Below are positions 49,381 through 58,728 of a stretch of 64,000 nt of DNA, piece by piece. The translations under genes and the position numbers were made by a program. The DNA is taken from assembly GCF_016888335.1 (NCBI RefSeq), contig NZ_JAFEJG010000004.1:2714930-2778929 (forward strand), read 5' to 3'. The DNA is from Janibacter endophyticus. Its GTDB lineage: Bacteria > Actinomycetota > Actinomycetes > Actinomycetales > Dermatophilaceae. Each line of letters begins with the position of its first letter. Within the stretch, counting starts at the first letter, position 1. The notes under the pieces were generated by a model that was not told where the DNA came from, ran no database searches, and was given only the letters and a program-made list of their open reading frames with translations.

Positions 49381-50355
49381 TCAGGCGCCGCGGCCGGCGG
49401 CGGAGAAGGCGATCCCGTCGAGGATGTCCTTCTCGGAGGTGACGACCGCCAGGTCGGGCCCGTTGACCTCGGCCACCCGGGCGACGAGGTCATGCCAGAT
49501 GAGCGCGCCGGCGCCGATGACGTCGACCCGGCCGGGGTGCATGTACGGCATGGCGCGCCGCGTCTCGCGGTCGGCGGAGACGATCTCGGCCGCCGCCTGG
49601 AGCACCTGCTCCGGCGCGAGCCGGGCCAGGTGGATCCGCTCGGAGTCGTAGCGGTCGAGCCCGAGCGCCCGGGCCGTCACCGTCGTGATCGACCCCGCGA
49701 GCCCGACGAGCGCACCGAGCCCGCCGATGCCGACCCGCGACTCCCCGAGGTCGAGCGCATCGGCGATGTCGGAGCGGGCAGCCTCGACCTCCGGCACGGT
49801 CGGCGGGTCGGAGAGCAGGTGCCGCTCGGTGATGCGCACCGAGCCGATGTCGAGCGAGATCTCCTCGCTCACCGCGTCGCTCCCCCGGACGAGCTCGGTC
49901 GAGCCGCCCCCGAGGTCGACGACGAGGTAGGGACCCTTGATCCCCGATCCGGCCATCCCGCTCGTCGCCCCGACGAAGGACAGCTCGGCCTCCTCGTCCC
50001 CCGAGACGACCTCGGGGCTGACCTCGAGCCCGTGCGCGGCGAAGGCCGCCTGCACTCCCGCGACGAAGTCTGCGGCGTTCTCCGCGTCCCGCGACGCCGA
50101 CGTCGCGACGAAGCGGACGCGCTCCACCCCTTCGTCGGCACAGGTCTGGGCGAACTCGGCGGCGACGTCCAGGGTCCGGGCGAGCGCCGCGTCGTCGAGG
50201 CGGCCGGTGGCGTCGACCCCCTGGCCGAGCCGGACGACCTCGCCGCGACGGACGACGTCGGCCAGGGTCGCCGGCGCTGCGTCGCCGCCGGCGGTGACGT
50301 CGGCGACGAGCAGGCGGATGGAGTTGGTGCCGCAGTCGACGGCGCCGACCCTCAT
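49381..50355 (-). CDS. ppx: Ppx/GppA family phosphatase (exopolyphosphatase)
   Basis: A 324-residue ASKHA-fold phosphatase beginning MRVGAVDCGTNSIRLLVAD, with TSASRDAEN near 90 and VVDLGGGSTELV near 148, the family signatures. It removes phosphate from polyphosphate ends or from pppGpp. The short length, without a C-terminal HD domain, matches actinobacterial Ppx1-type proteins. The ATG overlaps the DUF501 stop (ATGA). It is the last gene of the eno-divIC-DUF501-ppx operon, a conserved actinobacterial order. Confidence 0.92.
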   Translation of the reverse strand: MRVGAVDCGTNSIRLLVADVTAGGDAAPATLADVVRRGEVVRLGQGVDATGRLDDAALARTLDVAAEFAQTCADEGVERVRFVATSASRDAENAADFVAGVQAAFAAHGLEVSPEVVSGDEEAELSFVGATSGMAGSGIKGPYLVVDLGGGSTELVRGSDAVSEEISLDIGSVRITERHLLSDPPTVPEVEAARSDIADALDLGESRVGIGGLGALVGLAGSITTVTARALGLDRYDSERIHLARLAPEQVLQAAAEIVSADRETRRAMPYMHPGRVDVIGAGALIWHDLVARVAEVNGPDLAVVTSEKDILDGIAFSAAGRGA

Positions 50356-50888
50356 GCGTCCTCCTCGGTGAGGACGGCGCAGCAACCGCCGTCCCACCAG
50401 CGCGGCAGCATCGCGAGCGCCTCGTCGCCGGGGAGGTTCACACCGGGACCGACCGCCATCGCGTGCGCGACGACGACGTGGAGGCACTTGACCCGGGTGG
50501 GCATGCCGCCGGCCGAGATGCCGGCGACCTCGGGCACGTCACCGAGCTCGGCACGGCGGGCGAGGTAGTCCTCGTGCGCGGCCTGGTAGGCGGCGGCATA
50601 GGCCTCGTCCTGCGCCAGCCGCCGGCTCATCTCGGCCATGACCCCGGCGCTCTCGAGCGTGGAGATCGCGCCGGTCAGCCGCGGGCAGGTCGCGTAGAAC
50701 GACGTGGGGAAGGGCGTGCCACCAGGCAGTCGCGGCGCCGTCCGCACCACCGCCGGGCACCCGCACGGGCAGTAGGCGGCGATCTCGACGACCCCGCGCG
50801 CCTGGCGCCCCAGCTGGGCCGTCACGGCGTCGAGGTCGGCCTGGCTCACCCGGTCGAGGTCGTTGCCGTGCTCGTCGTAGGTCGCCAT
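50352..50888 (-). CDS. DUF501 domain protein
   Basis: A 178-residue protein of the DUF501 family. Four cysteines, at about 40, 42, 44 and 68 (CPCGCP and ATCPR), and the later KCLHVVVAHAMAVGPGVNLPGDEAL block suggest a metal site. Function is unknown. It is always found near eno and divIC in actinobacteria and may be linked to cell division or translation, but this is speculation. Its ATG starts directly after the TAG stop of divIC, and its stop overlaps the ppx start. Confidence 0.9.
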   Translation of the reverse strand: MATYDEHGNDLDRVSQADLDAVTAQLGRQARGVVEIAAYCPCGCPAVVRTAPRLPGGTPFPTSFYATCPRLTGAISTLESAGVMAEMSRRLAQDEAYAAAYQAAHEDYLARRAELGDVPEVAGISAGGMPTRVKCLHVVVAHAMAVGPGVNLPGDEALAMLPRWWDGGCCAVLTEEDA

Positions 50889-51425
50889 CTAGCGCGCGGT
50901 CCCGGTGCGAGCGTCGGCCGCGGCGAGCGAGTCACCGAGCCGCTCGTACCAGGGTCCGGTGAGGTCACCGGTCGCCGCGCCGGTCTCGGGGTCGACGTCG
51001 GCCTCGGGGTCGGCGTCGATGACCGTGTAGGCGCGGTCGCCGACCTTGACGAACTTCAGCCGCTGCCGGGCCTGTGCCTCGACGTACTCGTCGGTGGCCC
51101 AGAGCTCGCGCTCCCGCTCGAGCGCCTTGACGTCCTGCTCCTGCTGGGCGACCTCGGCCCGCAGCTCACCGATCCGCGAGCGCTGGTCGAGATAGCTCTT
51201 GGCCGTCGGCACCAGCATGACCGCGAGGAGGAAGAGGACGGAGGCCAGGGCCACCCAGCGGCGCGGCGTCAGCGAGAGCCTCCGGCGGCGGGACGAAGGG
51301 GTGGCGCCGGCCCGGGGTCGTCCAGTCGCCCGCCCGCCGGCCCTGCGGCCGGGCGGGCGGGTCGGGCCGGCCCCCCGAGAGGTCCCGGAGGACCCCTTCG
51401 GGCGGCGGCTCGTCGGACGACCCAT
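50889..51425 (-). CDS. Septum formation initiator family protein (DivIC/FtsB-like)
   Basis: A 178-residue single-pass membrane protein. The N-terminal 56 residues are basic and disordered, the membrane helix is at about 57-73, and a coiled coil follows at about 79-107. The conserved ATDEYVEAQARQRLKFVKVGD segment is the DivIC/FtsB extracytoplasmic motif. It would act in the divisome with FtsL and FtsQ. It begins 3 bp after the eno stop and abuts DUF501. The C-terminal tail is short and acidic. Confidence 0.9.
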   Translation of the reverse strand: MGRPTSRRPKGSSGTSRGAGPTRPPGRRAGGRATGRPRAGATPSSRRRRLSLTPRRWVALASVLFLLAVMLVPTAKSYLDQRSRIGELRAEVAQQEQDVKALERERELWATDEYVEAQARQRLKFVKVGDRAYTVIDADPEADVDPETGAATGDLTGPWYERLGDSLAAADARTGTAR

Positions 51426-51428
51426 CGA

Positions 51429-52724
<1,296 letters not shown>

Positions 52725-52981
52725 TCACTCCTGTATGTCGAGGGCGAAGGGGGGCGTGCGTGCTCCCCCTCGAGCCTATTGCCGAGGGTATCGGCGGCGT
52801 CGGCCGGTTCCGCCGAGCGACGCGCGGCCCGGTACGGGTCGTGCCGGATGGAGGGCGGCCACAGCTGCAGATGGAGTCGCAGCGCTGCGTCGACCGCAAC
52901 CACCCATCGGGGCGGCACCCGACCGACGGACGAGCCGATCCGTCCAACGGCGACCGAGCGAACCTGCCCCGCGGGGCCTTC

Positions 52982-53017
52982 GAGGTCTTCCTTGCTCAGG
53001 CTGACGCTCAGCTTCAT
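52982..53017 (-). pseudogene. Possible remnant of a ribbon-helix-helix antitoxin N-terminus
   Basis: Twelve codons starting at an ATG read MKLSVSLSKEDL, closely resembling the first strand and helix of CopG/ParD-type antitoxins (for example MKLSVSLPDEDV). The following residues lose all resemblance and the frame runs into the antisense of eno. There is no ribosome-binding site and no toxin gene. A chance match over 12 residues is quite possible. Confidence 0.2.
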
Positions 53018-53126
53018 CACGGCGAAACCACCGGGGGAGCTGCGCCGTTGCGACCCGGTCGCACGACAGCTCGTGCGGCAGGTACGCCACGCCTCGTCCG
53101 TGCGCACCCGCTGCCTCGTCCCGTGC

Positions 53127-53155
53127 GGGACACTGGAGCGGACCGACCGTAGTCT
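53127..53155 (+). promoter_or_regulatory. Promoter of the four-CSD gene
   Basis: A -10 TAGTCT (53150-53155) with a -35-like GGGACA (53127-53132) at 17-bp spacing. The leader would be only about 10 nt and would still hold GAGGAG before the GTG. The long structured leader of E. coli cspA-type genes is therefore absent. Confidence 0.45.
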
Positions 53156-53171
53156 CGATGAGGAGTCCGCC

Positions 53172-54116
53172 GTGCCTGAGGGAACTGTCCGCTGGTTCGA
53201 CACCGACCGGGGGTTCGGCTTCATCGCCCTCGAGGAGGAGTCGGAGGACCTGTACGTCCACGCGTCCGAGATCGTCAGCCCCGACGCGGTGAGGGTGCTC
53301 CGTGAGGGACAGGTGGTCGAGTTCGAGATCGGCGAGGGCGACCGCGGCCCGCAGGCCCGCCGTGTCCGGGTCACGGCCGACCAGGCCGCCGATGCCCCGC
53401 TGGGCGTGCTCGGCACCGTCGCCTGGTACGAGCCGGCCAAGGGGTACGGCTTCATCACCCCCGACGACGGCGGCGCCCAGATCTTCGTGCACAGCTCGGC
53501 CATCGTGGGAGGCGGGGTCGTCTCCGAGGGCCAGCGGGTGGCGTTCCTCGTCGTCGACGGCGAGCGGGGAGCACAGGCGGATCACCTGCTCCCTCTGGGG
53601 GCCCAGGCCGCGCAGGCGGCCGTGGCGTCCGACGGGGCGGACGGCACCGTGTCCTGGTACGACGAGGACAAGGGCTTCGGCTTCATCACCCCAGACTCGG
53701 GCGGCGCGGACGTCTTCGTCCACGTCCGGGAGCTGGCCGACGGGCTCCCCGACGTGCGCGAGGGAGACCGGGTGACCTACGACGTCGTCGTGGGCGACCG
53801 GGGACCGCAGGCTCGTGACGTGCGCCTCGCACGCGGCTCGGCGCCGCGGAGCTCACGCGCGCCGTCGGCACCTCGCGCCAGGTCGGGGCACCGAGGTGCC
53901 TCCGACGGCCCGGTGCGCGGCGGCGAGGGAGTGGTCGCGCGCTACGACGCGGAGCGGGGGTTCGGCTTCATCACCCCGGACGCGGGAGGCGCCGACCTCT
54001 TCGTGCACGTGTCGGTCGTCAGCGGCACCGACGAGCTGTACCCAGGCGACCGGGTCCGGTACCAGGTCCGGCAGAGCGACCGAGGACCACAGGCCGACCA
54101 CGTCGAGAGGGTCTGA
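53172..54116 (+). CDS. Protein with four tandem cold-shock domains
   Basis: A 314-residue protein made of four cold-shock domains at about 3-68, 78-140, 157-220 and 252-314. Each has the RNA-binding motifs: RNP1 GFGFI or GYGFI at about 14-18, 91-95, 168-172 and 263-267; RNP2 LYVH, IFVH, VFVH and LFVH at about 27-30, 104-107, 181-184 and 276-279; and a GDRGPQA-like ending. Bacterial Csp proteins usually have one domain of about 67 residues. The linker at about 221-251 is Arg/Ser-rich. It probably binds single-stranded RNA or DNA. The GTG has GAGGAG upstream. Confidence 0.9.
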   Translation: MPEGTVRWFDTDRGFGFIALEEESEDLYVHASEIVSPDAVRVLREGQVVEFEIGEGDRGPQARRVRVTADQAADAPLGVLGTVAWYEPAKGYGFITPDDGGAQIFVHSSAIVGGGVVSEGQRVAFLVVDGERGAQADHLLPLGAQAAQAAVASDGADGTVSWYDEDKGFGFITPDSGGADVFVHVRELADGLPDVREGDRVTYDVVVGDRGPQARDVRLARGSAPRSSRAPSAPRARSGHRGASDGPVRGGEGVVARYDAERGFGFITPDAGGADLFVHVSVVSGTDELYPGDRVRYQVRQSDRGPQADHVERV

Positions 54117-54157
54117 GCGGGACGGCCGCCCCCCCACCCTCCCACCCTCCCACCCAT

Positions 54158-54210
54158 CGCACGAGCCAAGGCTCGTACCCCTTCGAAGGGTACGAGCCTT
54201 GGCTCGTGCG
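54158..54210. repeat. Near-perfect 53-bp palindromic repeat after the four-CSD gene
   Basis: Two complete repeat units in opposite orientation with a CCCCTTCGAAGGG centre. Left CGCACGAGCCAAGGCTCGTA pairs with TACGAGCCTTGGCTCGTGCG. The octamer CCCCTTCG (54178-54185) is the centre of symmetry, so octamer and repeat coincide. It lies 41 bp after the CSD stop and 35 bp past the stop of the convergent ALDH gene, and is probably a bidirectional terminator. Confidence 0.85.
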
Positions 54211-54245
54211 GAAAGAGAGAGGGGGCGCGGGTGTGGACGGTCCGG

Positions 54246-55751
54246 TCAGCGGCGGGCCTTCTTGGCGTACGACTCGAGCCGGGTGCCGAGGACCCCGAAG
54301 CGCGGCAGCCGGGTCGGGCCGTCGGAGAACCACGCCTCCATCATCGCGACGAACATCTCGTACTTCTTCGACGTGTACGGGAACCAGTTCGCCTCGATGA
54401 CGTCGCTGTCCTTGTCGACGACGACGGACTTCGCGTTGGTGAAGGCGCGCAGCCCGTTGACCCCCTTGTAGCGCCCCATCCCCGACAGCCCGACCCCGCC
54501 GAAGGGCAGCGCGGGCGTCGACTCGGTCGCCATGACGTTGTTGATCGACACGCCCCCGACGCGCAGCGCACGCGCGACCCGGTCTGCGCGGTCGAGGTCC
54601 TTGCTCCACACGCTCGCGGTGAGCCCGTAGACGGAGTCGTTCGCGCGCTCGATCACCTCGGCCTCCGTTTCGAAGGGGTAGACCGGCAGGATCGGCCCGA
54701 AGGTCTCCTCGGTCGCCATCTGGGCGGTCTCGGGAACGTCGGTGAGGACGAGCGGCGGGATCATCGCGGAGGTGTGGTCCCACTCCTCACCGGTGCGCAG
54801 GGTCGCCCCGGCGGCCACGGCGTCGGCGAGGTGCTCGGCGACGATCCCGATCTGCGACGGGGTGATCATCGCGCCGATGTCGGAGTCGCCGTCCTCGTCG
54901 GTCGACTGCTTGATCCGGCGGGCGCCGTCGGCGAGCGCGGCGACGAAGGCGTCGTAGATGCCGCGCTGCACGTAGATCCGCTCGACCGAGGTGCACGACT
55001 GGCCGGTGGCGGTCAGCCCGCCCCAGAGCGCCCCGGCGACGGCGCGCTCGATCGTCACGTCGTCGAAGACGATCATCGCGTCCTTGCCGCCGAGCTCGAG
55101 CTCGACGGGGACGAGCCGCTCGGCCGCGGCGGCCATGACCTTCTTGCCGGTCGCGGTCGACCCGGTGAACATCACCTTGTCCGGCCCCTGCTCGAGCAGC
55201 GCGGCGCCGACGTCGCCCTCGCCGTAGTGGACCTGCACCCACGCCGGGGCGACAGAGGCCTCCTCGAGGAGCGACTCGATCAGCCCGCGGAGAGGGGTGT
55301 GCTCGCTCGGCTTGTAGAGGACGGTGTTGCCCGCCGCGAGGTTCAGCGCGATCGGCGCCATCGCCTGGTAGAAGGGGTAGTTCCACGGCGAGATGACAAG
55401 GACGGTGCCCAGCGGCTCGTAGGCGATGAAGGACTTCTTGCCCATCATCGTGAGCGGGGTCGGGACCTTCTCGTCGGCGAGCGCCGAGGCGGCGTTGTCC
55501 TCGCACCAGCGGATGACGTCGAGCGCGCCGAAGATCTCCGAGACGAGGATGTCGCTGCGCGACTTCGAGGTGTCGGCCTGGATGACGTCGATGATCTCCT
55601 CGCGCCGGACGAGGATCGCGTGCCGCAGGCGGGTGAGGTGGCCGACCCGCTCCTCGACGGTGAGCGCGGCGAGCGCCCGGGCGGCGGCACGGCCACGCTC
55701 GACGGCCCCTTCGACCTCGACGTCGTGGGTGGGATAGCTGCGGGCGCTCAT
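54246..55751 (-). CDS. Aldehyde dehydrogenase family protein
   Basis: A 501-residue ALDH with SPWNYP at about 121-126, FTGST near 195, LELGGK with general base Glu about 219, and catalytic Cys in GQSCTS (Cys about 253). It belongs to the class of succinate-semialdehyde or coniferyl-type ALDHs with a C-terminal membrane-proximal extension. It overlaps by 4 nt the small protein upstream, which overlaps a GMC oxidoreductase, so the three form one operon likely oxidising an alcohol to an acid. The substrate is unknown. Confidence 0.87.
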   Translation of the reverse strand: MSARSYPTHDVEVEGAVERGRAAARALAALTVEERVGHLTRLRHAILVRREEIIDVIQADTSKSRSDILVSEIFGALDVIRWCEDNAASALADEKVPTPLTMMGKKSFIAYEPLGTVLVISPWNYPFYQAMAPIALNLAAGNTVLYKPSEHTPLRGLIESLLEEASVAPAWVQVHYGEGDVGAALLEQGPDKVMFTGSTATGKKVMAAAAERLVPVELELGGKDAMIVFDDVTIERAVAGALWGGLTATGQSCTSVERIYVQRGIYDAFVAALADGARRIKQSTDEDGDSDIGAMITPSQIGIVAEHLADAVAAGATLRTGEEWDHTSAMIPPLVLTDVPETAQMATEETFGPILPVYPFETEAEVIERANDSVYGLTASVWSKDLDRADRVARALRVGGVSINNVMATESTPALPFGGVGLSGMGRYKGVNGLRAFTNAKSVVVDKDSDVIEANWFPYTSKKYEMFVAMMEAWFSDGPTRLPRFGVLGTRLESYAKKARR

Positions 55752-56200
55752 CGGGTGCGCTCCTGTCGTCCGACGGGTGGGAGGGAGGCGTTCTCGGGCA
55801 GCGAGCGGTCGGGCTCGTCGGGGTTGGTCGGGCAGCCCACGTCGTAGCCGATGACCTCGCGGACACGGCCGCCCGCGTCGACGCCGGAGTAATAGAGGCT
55901 GAGGATGACGCCCTTGATGCCGAGGCTGGCCATGCGCAGCCCTCCGGCGAGCGGCTCGGGGGCCGAGTCGCCGTGCTCGGTCGAGAGCACGAGCGCCTTG
56001 ACCGCGAGGCGCGGCATCTTCGACACCGTCGTCAGCAGAAGGAGCAGGGCGGAGCGGTCCGCCTCGTACATCCAGTCGAGCATCTGGTCGACGTGGTCGG
56101 CGACGCCGGACTGCGAGAAGGAGGGGAGCTCGCCGTCGCCGGGGATGATGACGTCGCCGAGGCGGAGCAGCCCGGCGCGCTGGGTCGGGGTGAGTGTCAT
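55748..56200 (-). CDS. Small subunit-like protein of a GMC oxidoreductase
   Basis: A 150-residue protein without a signal peptide, with LTPTQRAGLLRLGDVIIPGDGELPSFS near the N-terminus, resembling gluconate 2-dehydrogenase subunit 3-type partners of GMC enzymes, and SLYYSG in the C-terminal half. In related systems the small subunit helps fold or export the flavoprotein; here no Tat signal is seen. It overlaps both neighbours by 4 nt. Assignment is from position and the N-terminal motif. Confidence 0.6.
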   Translation of the reverse strand: MTLTPTQRAGLLRLGDVIIPGDGELPSFSQSGVADHVDQMLDWMYEADRSALLLLLTTVSKMPRLAVKALVLSTEHGDSAPEPLAGGLRMASLGIKGVILSLYYSGVDAGGRVREVIGYDVGCPTNPDEPDRSLPENASLPPVGRQERTR

Positions 56201-57696
56201 CGGGCGTCCTCCGTGATCGCGGCGGCTGCGGCGGCCGAGATGGCCTGGATCGTCAGCGAAGGGTTGATGCCTGGGGCGTTGGGGAAGGTCGAGCTGTCCC
56301 CGGTCCAGATCCGTCGGCTGCCGTGCAGCCGGAAGTCGTGCCCGACGCAGCCCGTGCTCGGGGACTCGCTGAGCGCCAGCCCGCCCATGAGGTGCAGGCC
56401 GATCCCCATGCGGCCGTGGATGACCCGGCGGGCGCCGGTGGCGTGGAAGATGTTGCGGATCGCGTCCATGCCGAGGTCACGACGACGCCGGTCCTCGGCG
56501 TTCAGCTTCTTCTCGATGACCGGTGCATACCCGATCGCGCCGTTGACCCCCTTCGTCCTCTTGCCGAGGCGGATCCGGCCAGGGTTGGTGTCACGGACGG
56601 CGACCTCGACGCAGCCGAGACGGTCGAGCTGCTTCATGACGTCGGCGTGGTCGGCGCCGATGCCCGGGACGAGCATCGAGATGCCGACCGGTCCGGCGAA
56701 GACGTTCTCCAGCTTGAAGCCCTGCCGACGGAAGCCCGGGTCGTCGGACTTGTAGCTCTGCAGCGGCCCGCGGAAGGCGCCGACCGGCTCGTCGTAGACG
56801 CCGATGTTCATGTACTGCGGGTGGCTGAAGAAGTTGTGCCCGAGCCGGGGCAGCTGCCGCTCGAAGCCCGACGCGAGGAGCAGCCTGGAGTTGCCGATCG
56901 CGCCGGAGGCCAGGACGAGCCGGTCCGCGGTGTAGGTCCGGTCGACATCGTCCGCGGAGCGGGCGTGGACGGTCACGCCGGTCGCGTCCTCGCTCACCTC
57001 GCCGACCTCGGTCTGCGGGACGAGGGTCGCTCCGGCGGCGAGCGCCCTGGGGATCGAGGTGACGTTCGGCGACTGCTTGGAGTCGAGGCGGCAGCCGTTG
57101 AGGCACTCGACGCACGACGCGCCGCCCTCGTAGTCGCAGGCCGACTGGGCGCGGCGCAGCGGCTTGTAGCGGTAGCCGTTGGCCGCGAAGCCCTCGGCGA
57201 AGATCGCGGCGTTGCCGTTGCGCGTGCGGCCGGAGACGTCCTCGAGCGCCGTGCGTCCCTCGACGTCGCCGTACCAGGGCGCCATCGCCTCGACACTGAA
57301 GAGCGGGTGGCCGGACGCGGCGCGGAAGTCGTCGAGCGCGACGTCGTCGAAGCGGTCCATGAGCGCCTGGTTGACGATGCCGCCACCGCCGACGACCCGC
57401 GGTCGCAGGATGCCGATGGCCGCGTCCGTCGTCAGCTCGACGCCGCCGCCCCAGTAGAGCTGGCTGTTGCCGTCGAGCTCGTTGCGCGGGTAGGTGTCGC
57501 GGCTCATGTGCTGGCCGGCCTCGAGGACGAGGACTCGCATGCCCGCCTCGCTGAGGTCGCGCGCCATGATCCCGCCGCTCGTCCCGGCGCCGACGACGAT
57601 CGCGTCGTAGCGGCCGGCGCGCTCGGCGTCCTCGGCCTTCCGGGCCGCCTCGACCGCCGACGTCCGGGCCCCGGCCCGCTCCTGCACCGACCTCAT
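56197..57696 (-). CDS. GMC family FAD-dependent oxidoreductase
   Basis: A 499-residue GMC flavoprotein with VVGAGTSGG at about 34-42 and LVLEAGQH near 57-64. A cysteine cluster, CVECLNGC preceded by another Cys, lies near 195-210. The C-terminal HLMGGLALSESP and NPSLTIQAISAAAA motifs match the catalytic His and the FAD-contact region. It probably oxidises an alcohol. It is the first gene of the three-gene module, followed by the small subunit and ALDH. A short inverted repeat lies 27 bp upstream of the start. Confidence 0.85.
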   Translation of the reverse strand: MRSVQERAGARTSAVEAARKAEDAERAGRYDAIVVGAGTSGGIMARDLSEAGMRVLVLEAGQHMSRDTYPRNELDGNSQLYWGGGVELTTDAAIGILRPRVVGGGGIVNQALMDRFDDVALDDFRAASGHPLFSVEAMAPWYGDVEGRTALEDVSGRTRNGNAAIFAEGFAANGYRYKPLRRAQSACDYEGGASCVECLNGCRLDSKQSPNVTSIPRALAAGATLVPQTEVGEVSEDATGVTVHARSADDVDRTYTADRLVLASGAIGNSRLLLASGFERQLPRLGHNFFSHPQYMNIGVYDEPVGAFRGPLQSYKSDDPGFRRQGFKLENVFAGPVGISMLVPGIGADHADVMKQLDRLGCVEVAVRDTNPGRIRLGKRTKGVNGAIGYAPVIEKKLNAEDRRRRDLGMDAIRNIFHATGARRVIHGRMGIGLHLMGGLALSESPSTGCVGHDFRLHGSRRIWTGDSSTFPNAPGINPSLTIQAISAAAAAAITEDAR

Positions 57697-57722
57697 CGCT
57701 ACCCCTTCGCCGTCGGCATCAG

Positions 57723-57736
57723 CTACTCATCGGTAG
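57723..57736. promoter_or_regulatory. Candidate operator of the GMC-ALDH module
   Basis: A 14-bp inverted repeat CTAC-TCATCG-GTAG in an A/T-rich patch of otherwise GC-rich DNA, 27 bp before the GMC start codon. TetR-family operators often have this layout. Only four pairs per arm are symmetric, so this is tentative. Confidence 0.25.
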
Positions 57737-57803
57737 TTTACGCCGCCTCCCCCCACCCCACCCAGGTGCCGGCCGCCTCCCCGGCAGGTTGTCCGCAGCT
57801 ACG

Positions 57804-57903
57804 CGCGAGTACGACGACCGTTGCCCGGCGAGCAGGGCTGCGCATCCGCCTGCTCCGGGCGTCATCGGGTGCCGCCTCCACGGCAAGGGTCGTCGTACCC
57901 GCG
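57804..57903. repeat. 100-bp element with 22-bp inverted ends and nested hairpin, directly after mazG
   Basis: Inverted arms at 57804-57825 and 57882-57903 (CGCGAGTACGACGACCGTTGCC against the other arm) match at 20 of 22 positions. The 56-bp interior contains a second hairpin, GAGCAGG (57830-57836) and CCTGCTC (57849-57855). The outer arm ends 2 bp from the mazG stop codon. It could be a large terminator, a structured RNA or a very small mobile element remnant. Confidence 0.65.
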
Positions 57904-57905
57904 AG

Positions 57906-58718
57906 TCAGCGTGGTGGGGTCGCCCGCCGGGCCGCCTTGGCGGCCCTCTCCGCAGCCTTGATCTCGGCCCACTGCGCCTCGACCTGCTCTGGCGTCGCCG
58001 CGGTCGACCCGGCGAAGACGTGGGGGTGACGCCGGACGAGCTTGTCGACGAGGGTCGCCGCGACGTCGTCGATGTCGAAGGGGGTGTCGGCGGCGGTCTG
58101 CGCGTGGGCCGCGGGGTGCGAGCCCTCGCTGGCCACCCGGGCGTTGAAGAGCACCTGGAGCAGCAGGTCGCCGAGCTCCTCCTTGACGTCCTCGTAGCGA
58201 TGCGACCCGTCGGCCAGCCCCTCGATCGCCTCGGCGACCTCGCCGGCCTCCTCGACCGCGTAGGGGGCCAGACTCTCGTGGGTCTGCTCCGCGTCCCACG
58301 GGCAACCGCCCGGGCTGCGCAGCCGGTCCATCACCGCGACGGCGTCGAGCAGCCGGGCGCCGGGCACGTCCCACGACCCGACGAGCACCTCGATCTCCGG
58401 CGGCTCCGCGGCAGCCGACAGCTCGGCCGCCAGGGCGTCGCTCAACCCGGGGTCGCCGTCGGCGGACCCGAGCCAGACGACCTCGCCGTCCAGGGAGGCG
58501 GCCTTCTCGACGAGGCGGCGGGAGAGATCGGGTGCGGACACCCCTTCGCCCACGGTCTCGACCTCGAGGCCGGCGGCCCGCACGGCCGCGACGAGGACCT
58601 CGTCGTCGGTGCGCGCCAGACGGCCGGCGGCGCCGTCGAGGCAGCGCCAGGCGTCCGCGCTGAGCAGCCCGGGGGCGACCCGCGGGCTGCTCGCGAGCAG
58701 GACGACGCGAGCGCTCAC
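57906..58718 (-). CDS. mazG: MazG family nucleotide pyrophosphohydrolase
   Basis: A 270-residue protein. The MazG domain begins near 120 with LRSPGGCPWDAEQTHESL, then EEAGEVAEAIE and EELGDLLLQVLFNARVA, supplying the metal-binding Glu/Asp set. The N-terminal 115 residues are a SAM-methyltransferase-like or tetrapyrrole-methylase-type remnant (VVLLASSPRVAPGLL, VWLGSADGD), as in other actinobacterial MazG proteins. It hydrolyses noncanonical or excess NTPs. The GTG start lies 10 bp after the SurA-like gene. The order mfd, SurA-like, mazG is conserved in actinobacteria. Confidence 0.9.
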   Translation of the reverse strand: MSARVVLLASSPRVAPGLLSADAWRCLDGAAGRLARTDDEVLVAAVRAAGLEVETVGEGVSAPDLSRRLVEKAASLDGEVVWLGSADGDPGLSDALAAELSAAAEPPEIEVLVGSWDVPGARLLDAVAVMDRLRSPGGCPWDAEQTHESLAPYAVEEAGEVAEAIEGLADGSHRYEDVKEELGDLLLQVLFNARVASEGSHPAAHAQTAADTPFDIDDVAATLVDKLVRRHPHVFAGSTAATPEQVEAQWAEIKAAERAAKAARRATPPR

Positions 58719-58728
58719 CGCGTCAGGC

